Below are positions 15,490 through 22,312 of a DNA stretch of 24,206 bases, in pieces. The stretch comes from Scatosoma sp045654025 (GTDB taxonomy: Bacteria; Bacillota; Clostridia; Christensenellales; Borkfalkiaceae). The position numbers and the translations under genes were made by a program. The stretch is from contig JAZOMO010000011.1 in the NCBI GenBank assembly GCA_045654025.1, positions 1-24,206 of the forward strand, in the 5' to 3' direction. Every line of letters begins with the position of its first letter. The stretch's first letter is position 1. The notes below the pieces were generated by a model that worked only from the letters and a program-made list of their open reading frames with translations, was not told where the DNA came from and made no database searches.

Positions 15490-15906
15490 TTAGTCGTTCA
15501 AGCCGTATTGTCTTGCGTAATAGTCTTCGTAGTAGTTCGCAATCGCTGCCGAGCCACCGCATCTGCCGAAACCGCAGCCGTTCGAGCAACCACCGTTAGA
15601 GGCGTTGTTCGTCTGCGTACCAAAGCAACCGCCCGAAGTTCCCCAAGAGGTGGGATAAAAATAGATAGACGAAGTGGGCACGACCGCCGTTCCGCTGACG
15701 GGAAAGCTGATATATCGATTGCCACAGCCGTTATAGCAACCGCTATTGCAACCACAACGACAACCGCTTTGACCGCAACGGTTTTGCACACAGCCACCAC
15801 AGCGGCTCTGCGTATAGCCGCAACCGCTCTGCGTATAGGCGCAACCGCTGGTCGACGACGAGTTCACACCGACGCGATTCGTCCAGTTTTGACAACAAGT
15901 ACACAT
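15490..15906 (-). CDS. cysteine/glycine-rich repetitive protein, unknown (spore-coat-like?)
   Basis: 138 residues, 17 of them cysteine. The start MCTCC is followed by short Ser/Gly/Gln-rich repeats around GC and RC units (SGCAYTQSGCGYTQSRCGGC; SGCRCGCNSGC). A cysteine-free beta-like stretch follows (about residues 62-92), then another Cys/Gly block and a tyrosine-rich tail (NYYEDYYARQYG). There is no signal peptide. The ribosome binding site is excellent (AAGGAGG, nine bases before ATG), so it is surely translated. I do not recognise the family. The composition resembles structural spore-coat or metal-binding proteins, and a sigma-K-like -10 (GCATAGAATA) lies upstream, but the -35 is missing. 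It is not obviously a RiPP precursor: no maturase gene is nearby. Confidence 0.75.
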   Translation of the reverse strand: MCTCCQNWTNRVGVNSSSTSGCAYTQSGCGYTQSRCGGCVQNRCGQSGCRCGCNSGCYNGCGNRYISFPVSGTAVVPTSSIYFYPTSWGTSGGCFGTQTNNASNGGCSNGCGFGRCGGSAAIANYYEDYYARQYGLND

Positions 15907-15998
15907 AATGCAATTCCTCCTTAGTACCGCCGAGATTTCCTCAAGCGGCTTAGGTTTTACCCATACTGTATACTATGTATTCTATGCCCAAAATGGTG

Positions 15999-16026
15999 CA
16001 AAAAAAGAAGGCATGATGCCTTCTTC
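15999..16026 (-). terminator. intrinsic terminator of the four-helix-bundle gene
   Basis: On the minus strand GAAGGCA - TCA - TGCCTTC is a perfect stem with a three-base loop, extended by AA/TT and followed by seven Ts. It separates the four-helix-bundle gene from the cysteine-rich gene, so the latter needs its own promoter. Confidence 0.85.
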
Positions 16027-16069
16027 TTAATCACATTATACGGTGCGTCGTGCAATTTCATTATGTGCT

Positions 16070-16426
16070 TCATCTTGATTTTCCCTTCAAGGTCGTGACA
16101 GTGGAGACCAGCATACGGCGAAGGTCAATACATCTGTTTTGAAAATCCTTAAAATCCGCTTCTGTCAGAGATTTCGTTGCAAAAAGTAATTCGAGCCAAT
16201 ATTCGCTTTCGTTACACTCTTTAAGTGAAATTTCAAACTTTGAGATGAAGTCTTTAGTTCCTTGCGCATACTGCGCTTCATGAATATTTGCGCCAATAGA
16301 CGTTCCACTGCGAAGAAGCTGGTTGATTAAAACGCCTTCAACACCATTTTGTTTGAGATTGCGACAAAGAAAAACAATATCCTTTGCAAATTCTTTGGAT
16401 TTTGTTCTCAATACGCTGTCCGCCAT
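16070..16426 (-). CDS. four-helix bundle protein (S23 / 23S rRNA intervening-sequence type)
   Basis: 118 residues with the pattern of the S23/IVS-encoded family (PF05635, TIGR02436): an N-terminal helix SKEFAKDIVFLCRNL, then INQLLRSGTSIGANIHEAQYA, then DFISKFEISLKECNESEYWLELL, then a basic final helix FQNRCIDLRRMLVSTVTTLKGKSR. Relatives are found inside 23S rRNA intervening sequences and as Avd, the accessory protein of diversity-generating retroelements. Free-standing copies have no established function. The start at 16426 has AAGGAG five bases upstream. Base composition is more A/T-rich than the neighbours, and an unusual hairpin array lies directly upstream, both consistent with an acquired unit. 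Confidence 0.9.
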   Translation of the reverse strand: MADSVLRTKSKEFAKDIVFLCRNLKQNGVEGVLINQLLRSGTSIGANIHEAQYAQGTKDFISKFEISLKECNESEYWLELLFATKSLTEADFKDFQNRCIDLRRMLVSTVTTLKGKSR

Positions 16427-16449
16427 ATAAACTCCTTGCAATTTCAAAG

Positions 16450-16616
16450 TTAGCAAAGCTAATCATAACTTGTCGCAGACAATCATAACTGATAACTCGT
16501 TTCGCAGGTGGAAACGAGGAGTTATGAGTTTAGAGTTATGAATTTGGCTTTGCCAAATGTTATAATACGACCGTTTCTGCGAAACGATCATAGTTGACTT
16601 GAGCGTTGCTCAAGTC
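16450..16616. repeat. array of six short hairpins with TCATAAC linkers between guaA and the S23-type gene
   Basis: Plus-strand hairpins: TTAGC-AAA-GCTAA (16450-16462); TTGTC-GCA-GACAA (16470-16482); CTCGTTTC-7-GAAACGAG (16496-16518); ATTTGGC-TTT-GCCAAAT (16542-16558); CGTTTC-TGC-GAAACG (16572-16586); GACTTGAGC-GTT-GCTCAAGTC (16596-16616, overlapping the guaA stop). Five of the six have exactly three-base loops. Linkers carry TCATAACT, TCATAACTGATAACT and, in inverted form on the other side, GAGTTATGAGTTTAGAGTTATGA. The outer part therefore also forms a larger imperfect inverted repeat around 16483-16541. It does not match terminators (no U-tracts) or CRISPR (no fixed repeat). Confidence 0.8.
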
Positions 16617-17601
16617 ATTCCCACTCGATGGTTGCAGGAGCTTTCGGGCTGAGGTCGTAAAGGACACGGCACACACCGGGAACCTCCGCCAAGATACGGT
16701 CGGTGATTTTCTTCAGAACCGCCCAGTCGATTTCAGGCACGGTCGCCGTCATCGCATCCACCGTGTTGACCGCGCGGATAATCACAGGCCAGTCGAACAC
16801 GCGAGCGCCGTTTCTAACCCCCGTCGAACGGAAGTCAGGCACTACCGTAAAGAACTGCCACACCTTCGTAGACAAGCCCGCCTTGTCAAATTCTTCACGC
16901 AAAATCGCGTCCGACTCACGCAAAGCGTGCAATCTATCGCGCGTGATTGCGCCCGTGCAACGAACGCCCAAGCCAGGGCCGGGGAAGGGTTGTCTGTCTA
17001 CCATTTCCGCAGGCAAGCCAAGCGCCCTACCAACGACACGAACTTCGTCCTTGTAAAGGTGCTGTACCGGCTCTACCAAACCCTCGAAATGAATATCGTC
17101 GGGCAAACCGCCTACGTTGTGGTGGGATTTGACACCTACACTCTCGATAATGTCGGGATAAATCGTACCCTGCGCAAGGTAGATTTTGCCTTCCAGCTTT
17201 CTTGCCTCTTCTTCGAATACGCGGATAAATTCACCGCCGATAATCTTACGCTTTGCCTCAGGGTCGTATACGCCCTCAAGCTTATCCAAGAAACGGTCGG
17301 TCGCATCAATGTAGACGAGGTTTGCATCCAAGCCGTTTTGGAAGATTTCAATAACCTGCTCGCTTTCGCCCTTTCTCATCAAGCCGTGGTTTACGTGTAC
17401 GCAAACGAGCTGTTTGCCGAGCGCCTTTATGAGGAGCGCCGCCACCACCGAGCTATCTACGCCGCCCGACAGCGCCAACAATACTTTGCCGTCGCCCACC
17501 TGCGCGCGTACCTTTTCTACCCATTCATCAATGAACTTTTCCGCAAGCGCAATCGTGGTAATTCTTTCCATTTCAGGTCTTTTCGTGTAAATAATTTCCA
17601 T
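16615..17601 (-). CDS. guaA: GMP synthase, ATP pyrophosphatase (synthetase) subunit only
   Basis: 328 residues. Activates XMP with ATP and aminates it to GMP in the cytosol. The PP-loop is SGGVDSS at residues 45-51. The conserved RKIIGGEFIRVFE, SHHNVGG, QPFPGPGLGVRCTGAITRDRL and the C-terminal PATIEWE of the dimerisation domain are all present. The ~190-residue N-terminal glutamine amidotransferase domain of ordinary bacterial GuaA is entirely missing. The protein starts (AAGGAG five bases before ATG) at the linker preceding the PP-loop, and only 54 bases separate it from guaB. It therefore resembles the archaeal two-subunit arrangement (GuaAb) and needs either a separate amidotransferase or free ammonia. 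Confidence 0.95.
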   Translation of the reverse strand: MEIIYTKRPEMERITTIALAEKFIDEWVEKVRAQVGDGKVLLALSGGVDSSVVAALLIKALGKQLVCVHVNHGLMRKGESEQVIEIFQNGLDANLVYIDATDRFLDKLEGVYDPEAKRKIIGGEFIRVFEEEARKLEGKIYLAQGTIYPDIIESVGVKSHHNVGGLPDDIHFEGLVEPVQHLYKDEVRVVGRALGLPAEMVDRQPFPGPGLGVRCTGAITRDRLHALRESDAILREEFDKAGLSTKVWQFFTVVPDFRSTGVRNGARVFDWPVIIRAVNTVDAMTATVPEIDWAVLKKITDRILAEVPGVCRVLYDLSPKAPATIEWE

Positions 17602-17621
17602 AATCTCTCCTTTCGTACAAC

Positions 17622-17648
17622 GAACACTCGGTCATCGACCGAGTGTTT
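17622..17648 (-). other. perfect hairpin between guaB and guaA
   Basis: AACACTCGGTC - ATC - GACCGAGTGTT (17623-17647) is an 11-pair perfect stem with a three-base loop in the guaB-guaA gap. There is no U-tract on either strand, so it is not a standard terminator. It could tune guaA relative to guaB by RNA processing or stability. Its three-base loop resembles the hairpins beyond the other end of guaA. Confidence 0.7.
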
Positions 17649-17655
17649 CGCATAA

Positions 17656-19110
17656 TTAGTGTTGGGAATAGTTGGGGGCTTCCTTGCTGATAGAGATATC
17701 GTGAGGATGGCTCTCAATCAAGCTTGCGTTCGTGATACGAACGAATTCCGAGCTCGTTCTAAGTTCCTCAATCGTATGCTTACCGCAATAGCCCATACCA
17801 GAGCGCAAACCGCCCTTCATTTGATAGATGATGTCCGCAACCGAGCCACGGTAAGGCACTCTGCCTTCCACGCCCTCGGGTACGAACTTTCTCGTGCCTT
17901 CTTGGAAATAGCGGTCACTGCTGCCCGCCGCCATTGCGCCAAGCGAGCCCATACCTCTATATACCTTGTAGCTTCTGCCTTGGTAGAGTTCAACCTCGCC
18001 CGGGCTTTCCAACGTACCCGCAAGGAGGGAACCGACCATAACCGCGCTGCCGCCTGCCGCCAAAGCCTTGACGATGTCGCCGCTGTATTTGATACCACCG
18101 TCTGCGATGATACGCTTGCCGTGTTTATCCGCCTCTTCCGCACAGTCCATGATTGCCGTCAACTGCGGAACGCCGATACCTGCAACCACACGCGTGGTGC
18201 AGATAGAGCCAGGACCGATACCTACCTTGACGATGTCTGCGCCAGATTTAATCAGCGCTTCCGTCGCCGCCGCCGTTGCTACGTTGCCCGCGATAATGGT
18301 AAGGTTAGGGAACTTCGCGCGGATTTCCTCCACCTTCTTCAAAACGCCCGCCGAATGGCCGTGCGCCGTGTCGATAGCAATCGCGTCTACGCGCGCCTCT
18401 ACCAGCGCCGCTACTCTATCCACAGCATTCGCCGCCGTCGATACCGCCGCGCCTACCAACAATCTGCCGTTGTCATCCCTTGCAGAGTTGGGGTATTGTA
18501 TGGATTTTTCAATGTCCTTAATCGTAATCAGACCTTTCAAGTAGCCCTTTTCGTCTACGATGGGCAATTTTTCAATTCTATGCTTGCCGAGAATGACCTT
18601 CGCCTCTTCCAAAGAAGTACCTACGGGCGCAACCACCAAACGTTCCTTCGTCATGACGTTGGAGATGGGCTGGTCAAAGTTGCCCTCAAAGCGCAAGTCA
18701 CGGTTGGTCAAGATGCCTACCAGCTTGCCAGCTTCGGTGATGGGCACACCGCTGATGCGGTATTTTTCCATCAGCTGTACCGCCTCGCGAACGGTGTTGT
18801 TCGGCGCAAGGAAGAACGGATCGGTGATGACGCCGTGTTCACTACGCTTTACCTTGTCAACCTGCAGAGCCTGCTCCTCAATCGACATATTCTTGTGGAT
18901 AATACCCATGCCGCCTTCACGCGCCATGGCAATCGCCATACGGCTCTCCGTTACGGTATCCATCGCCGCGCTAATCAGCGGGAGATTCAGTTGAAGCCTA
19001 TCCGAAAGCTTTACCTTCAAATCAACCTCATGAGGTAATACGTCCGACGCCTGCGGAATCAAAAGCACGTCGTCAAACGTCAAGCCTTCCTTCACAATCT
19101 TGCTGCCCAT
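17656..19110 (-). CDS. guaB: IMP dehydrogenase
   Basis: Cytosolic enzyme oxidising IMP to XMP with NAD+, the committed step to GMP. 484 residues, the normal length. N-terminal LTFDDVLLIPQASDVLP is diagnostic. Two CBS domains occupy roughly residues 93-205 (DPFFLAPNNTVREAVQLM; VMTKERLVVAPVGTSLEEA). The active-site loop is GPGSICTTRVVAGIGVPQL, with the catalytic cysteine near residue 303. The mobile flap/C-terminal region includes FVPEGVEGRVPYRG and GGLRSGMGYCG. AAAGGAG lies eight bases before the ATG. It is followed by guaA 54 bases later, forming the complete IMP-to-GMP branch minus the amidotransferase. Confidence 0.98.
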   Translation of the reverse strand: MGSKIVKEGLTFDDVLLIPQASDVLPHEVDLKVKLSDRLQLNLPLISAAMDTVTESRMAIAMAREGGMGIIHKNMSIEEQALQVDKVKRSEHGVITDPFFLAPNNTVREAVQLMEKYRISGVPITEAGKLVGILTNRDLRFEGNFDQPISNVMTKERLVVAPVGTSLEEAKVILGKHRIEKLPIVDEKGYLKGLITIKDIEKSIQYPNSARDDNGRLLVGAAVSTAANAVDRVAALVEARVDAIAIDTAHGHSAGVLKKVEEIRAKFPNLTIIAGNVATAAATEALIKSGADIVKVGIGPGSICTTRVVAGIGVPQLTAIMDCAEEADKHGKRIIADGGIKYSGDIVKALAAGGSAVMVGSLLAGTLESPGEVELYQGRSYKVYRGMGSLGAMAAGSSDRYFQEGTRKFVPEGVEGRVPYRGSVADIIYQMKGGLRSGMGYCGKHTIEELRTSSEFVRITNASLIESHPHDISISKEAPNYSQH

Positions 19111-19182
19111 GAACTTTTCTCCTTTCCTAAGAAATTTAGTATTTTCTCATCTCGCCTTGGCGATTTTTCCCGTATCTATTGA

Positions 19183-19836
19183 CTACTGCGCGTTTGTCGT
19201 CCACTTCTGGAGCGTTTCCAAAACCTGCCCGAAGTATGCCTTATCCGCGTCCTCATATCCATCACACACGCCGTCCGCTTGCAGTTTATCCATCTGCTGT
19301 AAGGCATAGACCAAGGTTGCTTGTCCAGCCTGAACATCCTTGTCTGCGCGCGCCAACGCTATCACCGCAACCAGAGGGTTGCCTTGTTCAAACTTTCCAC
19401 CGAGCAGTGTTGTAGCGCAATCCACCGCTTCCGTCGTTTTCCCAACCTCATACTTTGCAATGCAGAGCTGACGATAGTAATACGCGCGGTATCCCGTCGG
19501 CTTGTTAGCCGCCTCGTTCGCCCTATCCAACGCCTCACAGGTTGCGTCAAAGTCATCGTCTGCAACCAGCTTTTCCAAGCACTCCTCCGCCTTCTCGTAC
19601 AGATTCGCCGCCAGCGCGGTGTCTGCACCGCGTTTGATGTATTCCACCGTACCAAAGCGTTCGTAGGAAGTAAGGGCAAAATCCACGCTAGCCCCATCCA
19701 TACCCATCGAATAGGTGACGTCCATCATCGTCTGCGGAAACGCCAAACATACTACGCCCAGCGATATGCCCATCAAAAGCAAAGCGGCAAAAAAAGTCTG
19801 CAAAAATGCTCTTAAAATGATTTTATTCAGCCGCAT
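19183..19836 (-). CDS. membrane-anchored helical-repeat protein, unknown function
   Basis: 217 residues from the ATG at 19836, preceded by a strong AGGAGGGGGAG site. The N-terminal segment (about residues 8-34, ILRAFLQTFFAALLLMGISLGVVCL) is a signal anchor. The remainder is helical and resembles TPR-like pairs (ALAANLYEKAEECLEKL; GYRAYYYRQLCIAKYEVGKTTEAVDCATTLL). I do not recognise a named family. It sits 72 bases upstream of guaB on the same strand, and no convincing separate guaB promoter was found, so read-through into guaB is likely. An upstream in-frame extension would start inside the promoter and is rejected. Confidence 0.7.
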   Translation of the reverse strand: MRLNKIILRAFLQTFFAALLLMGISLGVVCLAFPQTMMDVTYSMGMDGASVDFALTSYERFGTVEYIKRGADTALAANLYEKAEECLEKLVADDDFDATCEALDRANEAANKPTGYRAYYYRQLCIAKYEVGKTTEAVDCATTLLGGKFEQGNPLVAVIALARADKDVQAGQATLVYALQQMDKLQADGVCDGYEDADKAYFGQVLETLQKWTTNAQ

Positions 19837-19864
19837 CGCTCCCCCTCCTATTCGTATTTGTATT

Positions 19865-19893
19865 ATTTTAACACATTTTTTATGGAAAATCAA
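19865..19893 (-). promoter_or_regulatory. sigma-A promoter for the helical-repeat protein gene (and probably guaBA)
   Basis: On the minus strand TTGATT (19888-19893) and TAAAAT (19865-19870) are 17 bases apart, giving a leader of about 25 nt with a strong ribosome binding site. Confidence 0.6.
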
Positions 19894-19947
19894 GTGTATG
19901 ACAAAAAAAGATAGTATCTTTTGCGGTTTTTTTTAATATAATTTACC

Positions 19948-20643
19948 ATGAATATGCTACTCAATCGTACGCGCACCATAAAGCGCACCTTTCTTCTTGC
20001 AATCCTCTGCCTGTTATCCTGGTTTTTTTGCATGTCGCTGACAGCCTGCAATCGCCCGCAAGACCTCACGGCTTTGGTGTCTGAATACAGAAACAATTTG
20101 TTTTTGTACGAAGACGAAACCCTCTCCGTCAAAGCCCATAATATCGAAAGGGAATACCCCTACGTCGCCGACGGATATAAGGGCGAAATGAACTGCCGTG
20201 TGGAGCTGTTTGTTAGCGCCGCCGAAGAGGTAAAGAGTTGTGAAGTCTACTTTCTTGTAGGCGGCGTTCAACACGGCGGCGAGGCGTCCTACGACGGAGT
20301 AAAACAGCAGTTTTATTTCTCCTGCGCGGCAGACGTTGCCGATGCCCCTTCCTTGCAGGTACGCGTCCTCCTAGATGAAACGGAAAAAGAGCTTACTTTG
20401 CGCAGCGTAAAAACACCCGATTTACTGCCGTTGCCAGAGCTTTTAAAGACACTGTTTTCCGAGGAGGAGGAACTGAAAAAAAGGCTCACCGAAAACGGTG
20501 GGCTTGCGTGTGAATTGTACGTGCGAATCCTCTATGAGGATGCACCCTATTTTTACGTGGGCGTCGTGGATAGAAAAGGAACGATTCACGCCTTTCTTCT
20601 TCACGGAAAAACGGGGGAGATTTTGGCAAAGCGTACCAGCTAA
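19948..20643 (+). CDS. lipoprotein of unknown function
   Basis: 231 residues. A basic N-terminus (NRTRTIKR), a hydrophobic core and the lipobox LTAC with lipidated Cys34 indicate an exported lipoprotein. The mature part starts NRPQDLTALVSEYRNNLF and looks like two small alpha/beta domains; the last 60 residues (LYVRILYEDAPYFYVGVVDRKGTIHAFLLHGKTGEILAKR) have a PepSY-like or NTF2-like feel, but I cannot assign a family. There is no Shine-Dalgarno before the ATG, and a TATAAT lies only five bases upstream of it, so translation may be leaderless. It converges with the SDR gene with just 21 bases between and no terminator visible. Confidence 0.75.
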   Translation: MNMLLNRTRTIKRTFLLAILCLLSWFFCMSLTACNRPQDLTALVSEYRNNLFLYEDETLSVKAHNIEREYPYVADGYKGEMNCRVELFVSAAEEVKSCEVYFLVGGVQHGGEASYDGVKQQFYFSCAADVADAPSLQVRVLLDETEKELTLRSVKTPDLLPLPELLKTLFSEEEELKKRLTENGGLACELYVRILYEDAPYFYVGVVDRKGTIHAFLLHGKTGEILAKRTS

Positions 20644-20664
20644 AGGCGCGCTTAAACCCCACCG

Positions 20665-21450
20665 TTAGAAGGCATCTTTTGAGATTTTACTCCAACGTTT
20701 TGCGATGAACCTCAGCTTCCACGAAAGGGGAATGAGTTTCGTGACGTGATACATGACTTTATTCCAAAAACCGGGAATGAGCGTGCGCTTGTTTTTGCGG
20801 ACGGCCTTCAACGATTTTTCCGCAACATACTGCGGAGATTTTGCCGCCAACCTACCCCAGAGTCCTTGCCCCTCAATCTGTGCGCAAATATCCTGCCTTG
20901 TGGGCATCGCGCCGGGCAATACCGCCGTCACCTTTACCCCGTCCTTTTTCACCTCTTCGCGAAGGGAAACGGAAAACGACCACAGCGCCCTTTTCGTTGC
21001 GCTGTATACGGCAAAATACGGCATAGGATAAATCCCCGATACGCTGGAAACGTTGACGATTTCCAGCGTTTTTGCCTTATGGGCAAGCGCAAGATGACAC
21101 ATCGCCATCGCGCCCTCTAAATTCACCCTGCATTGAAACGCTAGCTTTTCCTGCGTATATTCAGCAAAGGGTTTTTGAATATCCGCGCCCGCCGCATTGA
21201 TTAGACGGCAAACACGAACGTCGTTTTCTTTTAAATATTTCTCAAAGGCAACAATCTGCACCGTGTCCGTTAAGTCCAGTGCATAGGTGCGCACCGCCAG
21301 AGAGTATTGCTCGGCAAGTCTTGCCTGCAAGTCCGCCAAGCGCGCTTCGTCACGTCCCAACAGCAACAGATTTTCCCCTTGCTTTGCAAGGGCATCAACA
21401 AACGCGCCGCCCAAGCCGCCGCACGCGCCCGTAATCACCGTATATTCCAT
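20665..21450 (-). CDS. SDR-family NAD(P)-dependent oxidoreductase
   Basis: 261 residues, a classical short-chain dehydrogenase/reductase. The nucleotide-binding TGACGGLG is at residues 7-14, an NAAG-type motif is at 85-88 (NAAGADIQ), the catalytic serine is Ser136 (NVSSVSG), and YSATK supplies Tyr149 and Lys153. LPGAMPTR follows in the usual PG position. The basic C-terminal tail (FWNKVMYHVTKLIPLSWKLRFIAKRW) is hydrophobic and cationic and may associate with membrane, as in 3-ketoacyl-reductase-like members. The substrate is unknown. The start is one base after the stop of the papain-fold gene, so the two are coupled. Confidence 0.92.
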   Translation of the reverse strand: MEYTVITGACGGLGGAFVDALAKQGENLLLLGRDEARLADLQARLAEQYSLAVRTYALDLTDTVQIVAFEKYLKENDVRVCRLINAAGADIQKPFAEYTQEKLAFQCRVNLEGAMAMCHLALAHKAKTLEIVNVSSVSGIYPMPYFAVYSATKRALWSFSVSLREEVKKDGVKVTAVLPGAMPTRQDICAQIEGQGLWGRLAAKSPQYVAEKSLKAVRKNKRTLIPGFWNKVMYHVTKLIPLSWKLRFIAKRWSKISKDAF

Positions 21451-21451
21451 A

Positions 21452-22312
21452 TTAACCCCAAAGTTTGTCGGGATTGAACCCGTAGAACTGCACGACCTCT
21501 ACTTGGTCGGAAAGGAAAATGTCCTGCGGTTTGACTACACCGCCGCCATTGCCGTCCAAATCCAGTCCAGCATATTTCTTGTACGCATACCAAACGACGT
21601 GTGTGCATTGCGTCGCCTGCAACTGCTCGGTATATTTCGGGGTGAGCACCCCCACCACCATCGAATAGGGAACGCCTAAAAGCTCCGCCTTTGCGCGCCG
21701 CGCAACCTCCGTCCTCACTTCCTTCGAGCATTTCGGGCGCAACACGATGATGTTTGCAAGCTGGCCCATAGAGCCCCGCAAGTTGGAAATCTCGCTGACC
21801 GTCCCTGGCGCAAAGGATTCCAGCATCAGCATGCGTTCTCCGTCCACAACTAACGCTCCGTGGCCGTAACGAAAACCGGACACGTACGTCGTTGCGGAAA
21901 CCACGATGTCACCGTCCTCCAAGTTGGCAAACGTAAGCCGCTGTTGCATGTATTCAATGTACGTAAAAATGGTATAATGGTCAATCCGTAAAACGGGTGG
22001 AGTGAAAAAGACGTCCTGTATCTCGTAGATACGATTGATATCCCCCTCTTCCAGCAAACCGTCTATCCCAAGCTTCGTCAAGCCTGTCTGCCGACGAAGA
22101 AGCTCGTAGTCCTCCTCCGTAAGCGTTTCCTTTTCCAAAATCGGCTGCAGATTTTCTTTGGCGTAGTTCGGCGTCCAGTGTTCCCACGTCTTCATCGTGA
22201 CGATTGCGCCTAGTTGCAGGCCGCCCAGCACGACGCTGATTAGCAGCAGGATCGCCAAAATCCACGTCAGCCATATACGACGAACCGCCTTTTTATCCCT
22301 ACGCTTTTCCAT
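21452..22312 (-). CDS. YiiX-like permuted papain-fold (NlpC/P60-superfamily) enzyme, membrane-anchored
   Basis: 286 residues. One N-terminal transmembrane helix (about residues 13-38) suggests an outward-facing domain. The permuted NlpC/P60 layout is visible: DGDIVVSATTYVSGFRYGHGALVVDGERMLMLESF carries His151 and Glu165, and later ATQCTHVVWYAYKKYAGLDLDGN carries the nucleophile Cys236, followed by VVKPQDIFLSDQVEVV. This order (His before Cys) is that of YiiX/YaeF-type amidases, which may act on lipids or amide bonds in the cell envelope. The start at 22312 has GGAG nine bases upstream and overlaps yggS by 14 bases. A TTG start at 22327 is less likely. The substrate is unknown. Confidence 0.85.
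   Translation of the reverse strand: MEKRRDKKAVRRIWLTWILAILLLISVVLGGLQLGAIVTMKTWEHWTPNYAKENLQPILEKETLTEEDYELLRRQTGLTKLGIDGLLEEGDINRIYEIQDVFFTPPVLRIDHYTIFTYIEYMQQRLTFANLEDGDIVVSATTYVSGFRYGHGALVVDGERMLMLESFAPGTVSEISNLRGSMGQLANIIVLRPKCSKEVRTEVARRAKAELLGVPYSMVVGVLTPKYTEQLQATQCTHVVWYAYKKYAGLDLDGNGGGVVKPQDIFLSDQVEVVQFYGFNPDKLWG

Noticed and set aside
15490..15906. RiPP precursor peptide
   Set aside because: Too long and repetitive, no leader-core layout, and no radical SAM, cyclodehydratase or lanthipeptide synthetase nearby.
15076..15924. Plus-strand open frame of 282 codons across brkB and the cysteine-rich gene
   Set aside because: Low-complexity Ala/Thr/Arg translation of the antisense of two supported genes; no start signals.
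16450..16616. CRISPR array
   Set aside because: The hairpins differ from each other in sequence and spacing; there is no constant repeat with unique spacers and no cas gene.
16615..17655. Frameshifted or decayed full-length guaA
   Set aside because: The 54-base gap to guaB contains no amidotransferase remnant, and the short gene has its own good ribosome binding site, so the short form is genuine.
17659..19038. A 459-codon open frame on the plus strand opposite guaB
   Set aside because: Shadow of guaB: arginine-rich, no family resemblance and no translation signals.
19111..19182. Purine riboswitch upstream of guaB
   Set aside because: Only 72 bases lie between the genes, and they contain a small GC hairpin and a ribosome binding site but no three-way junction or conserved loop sequences.
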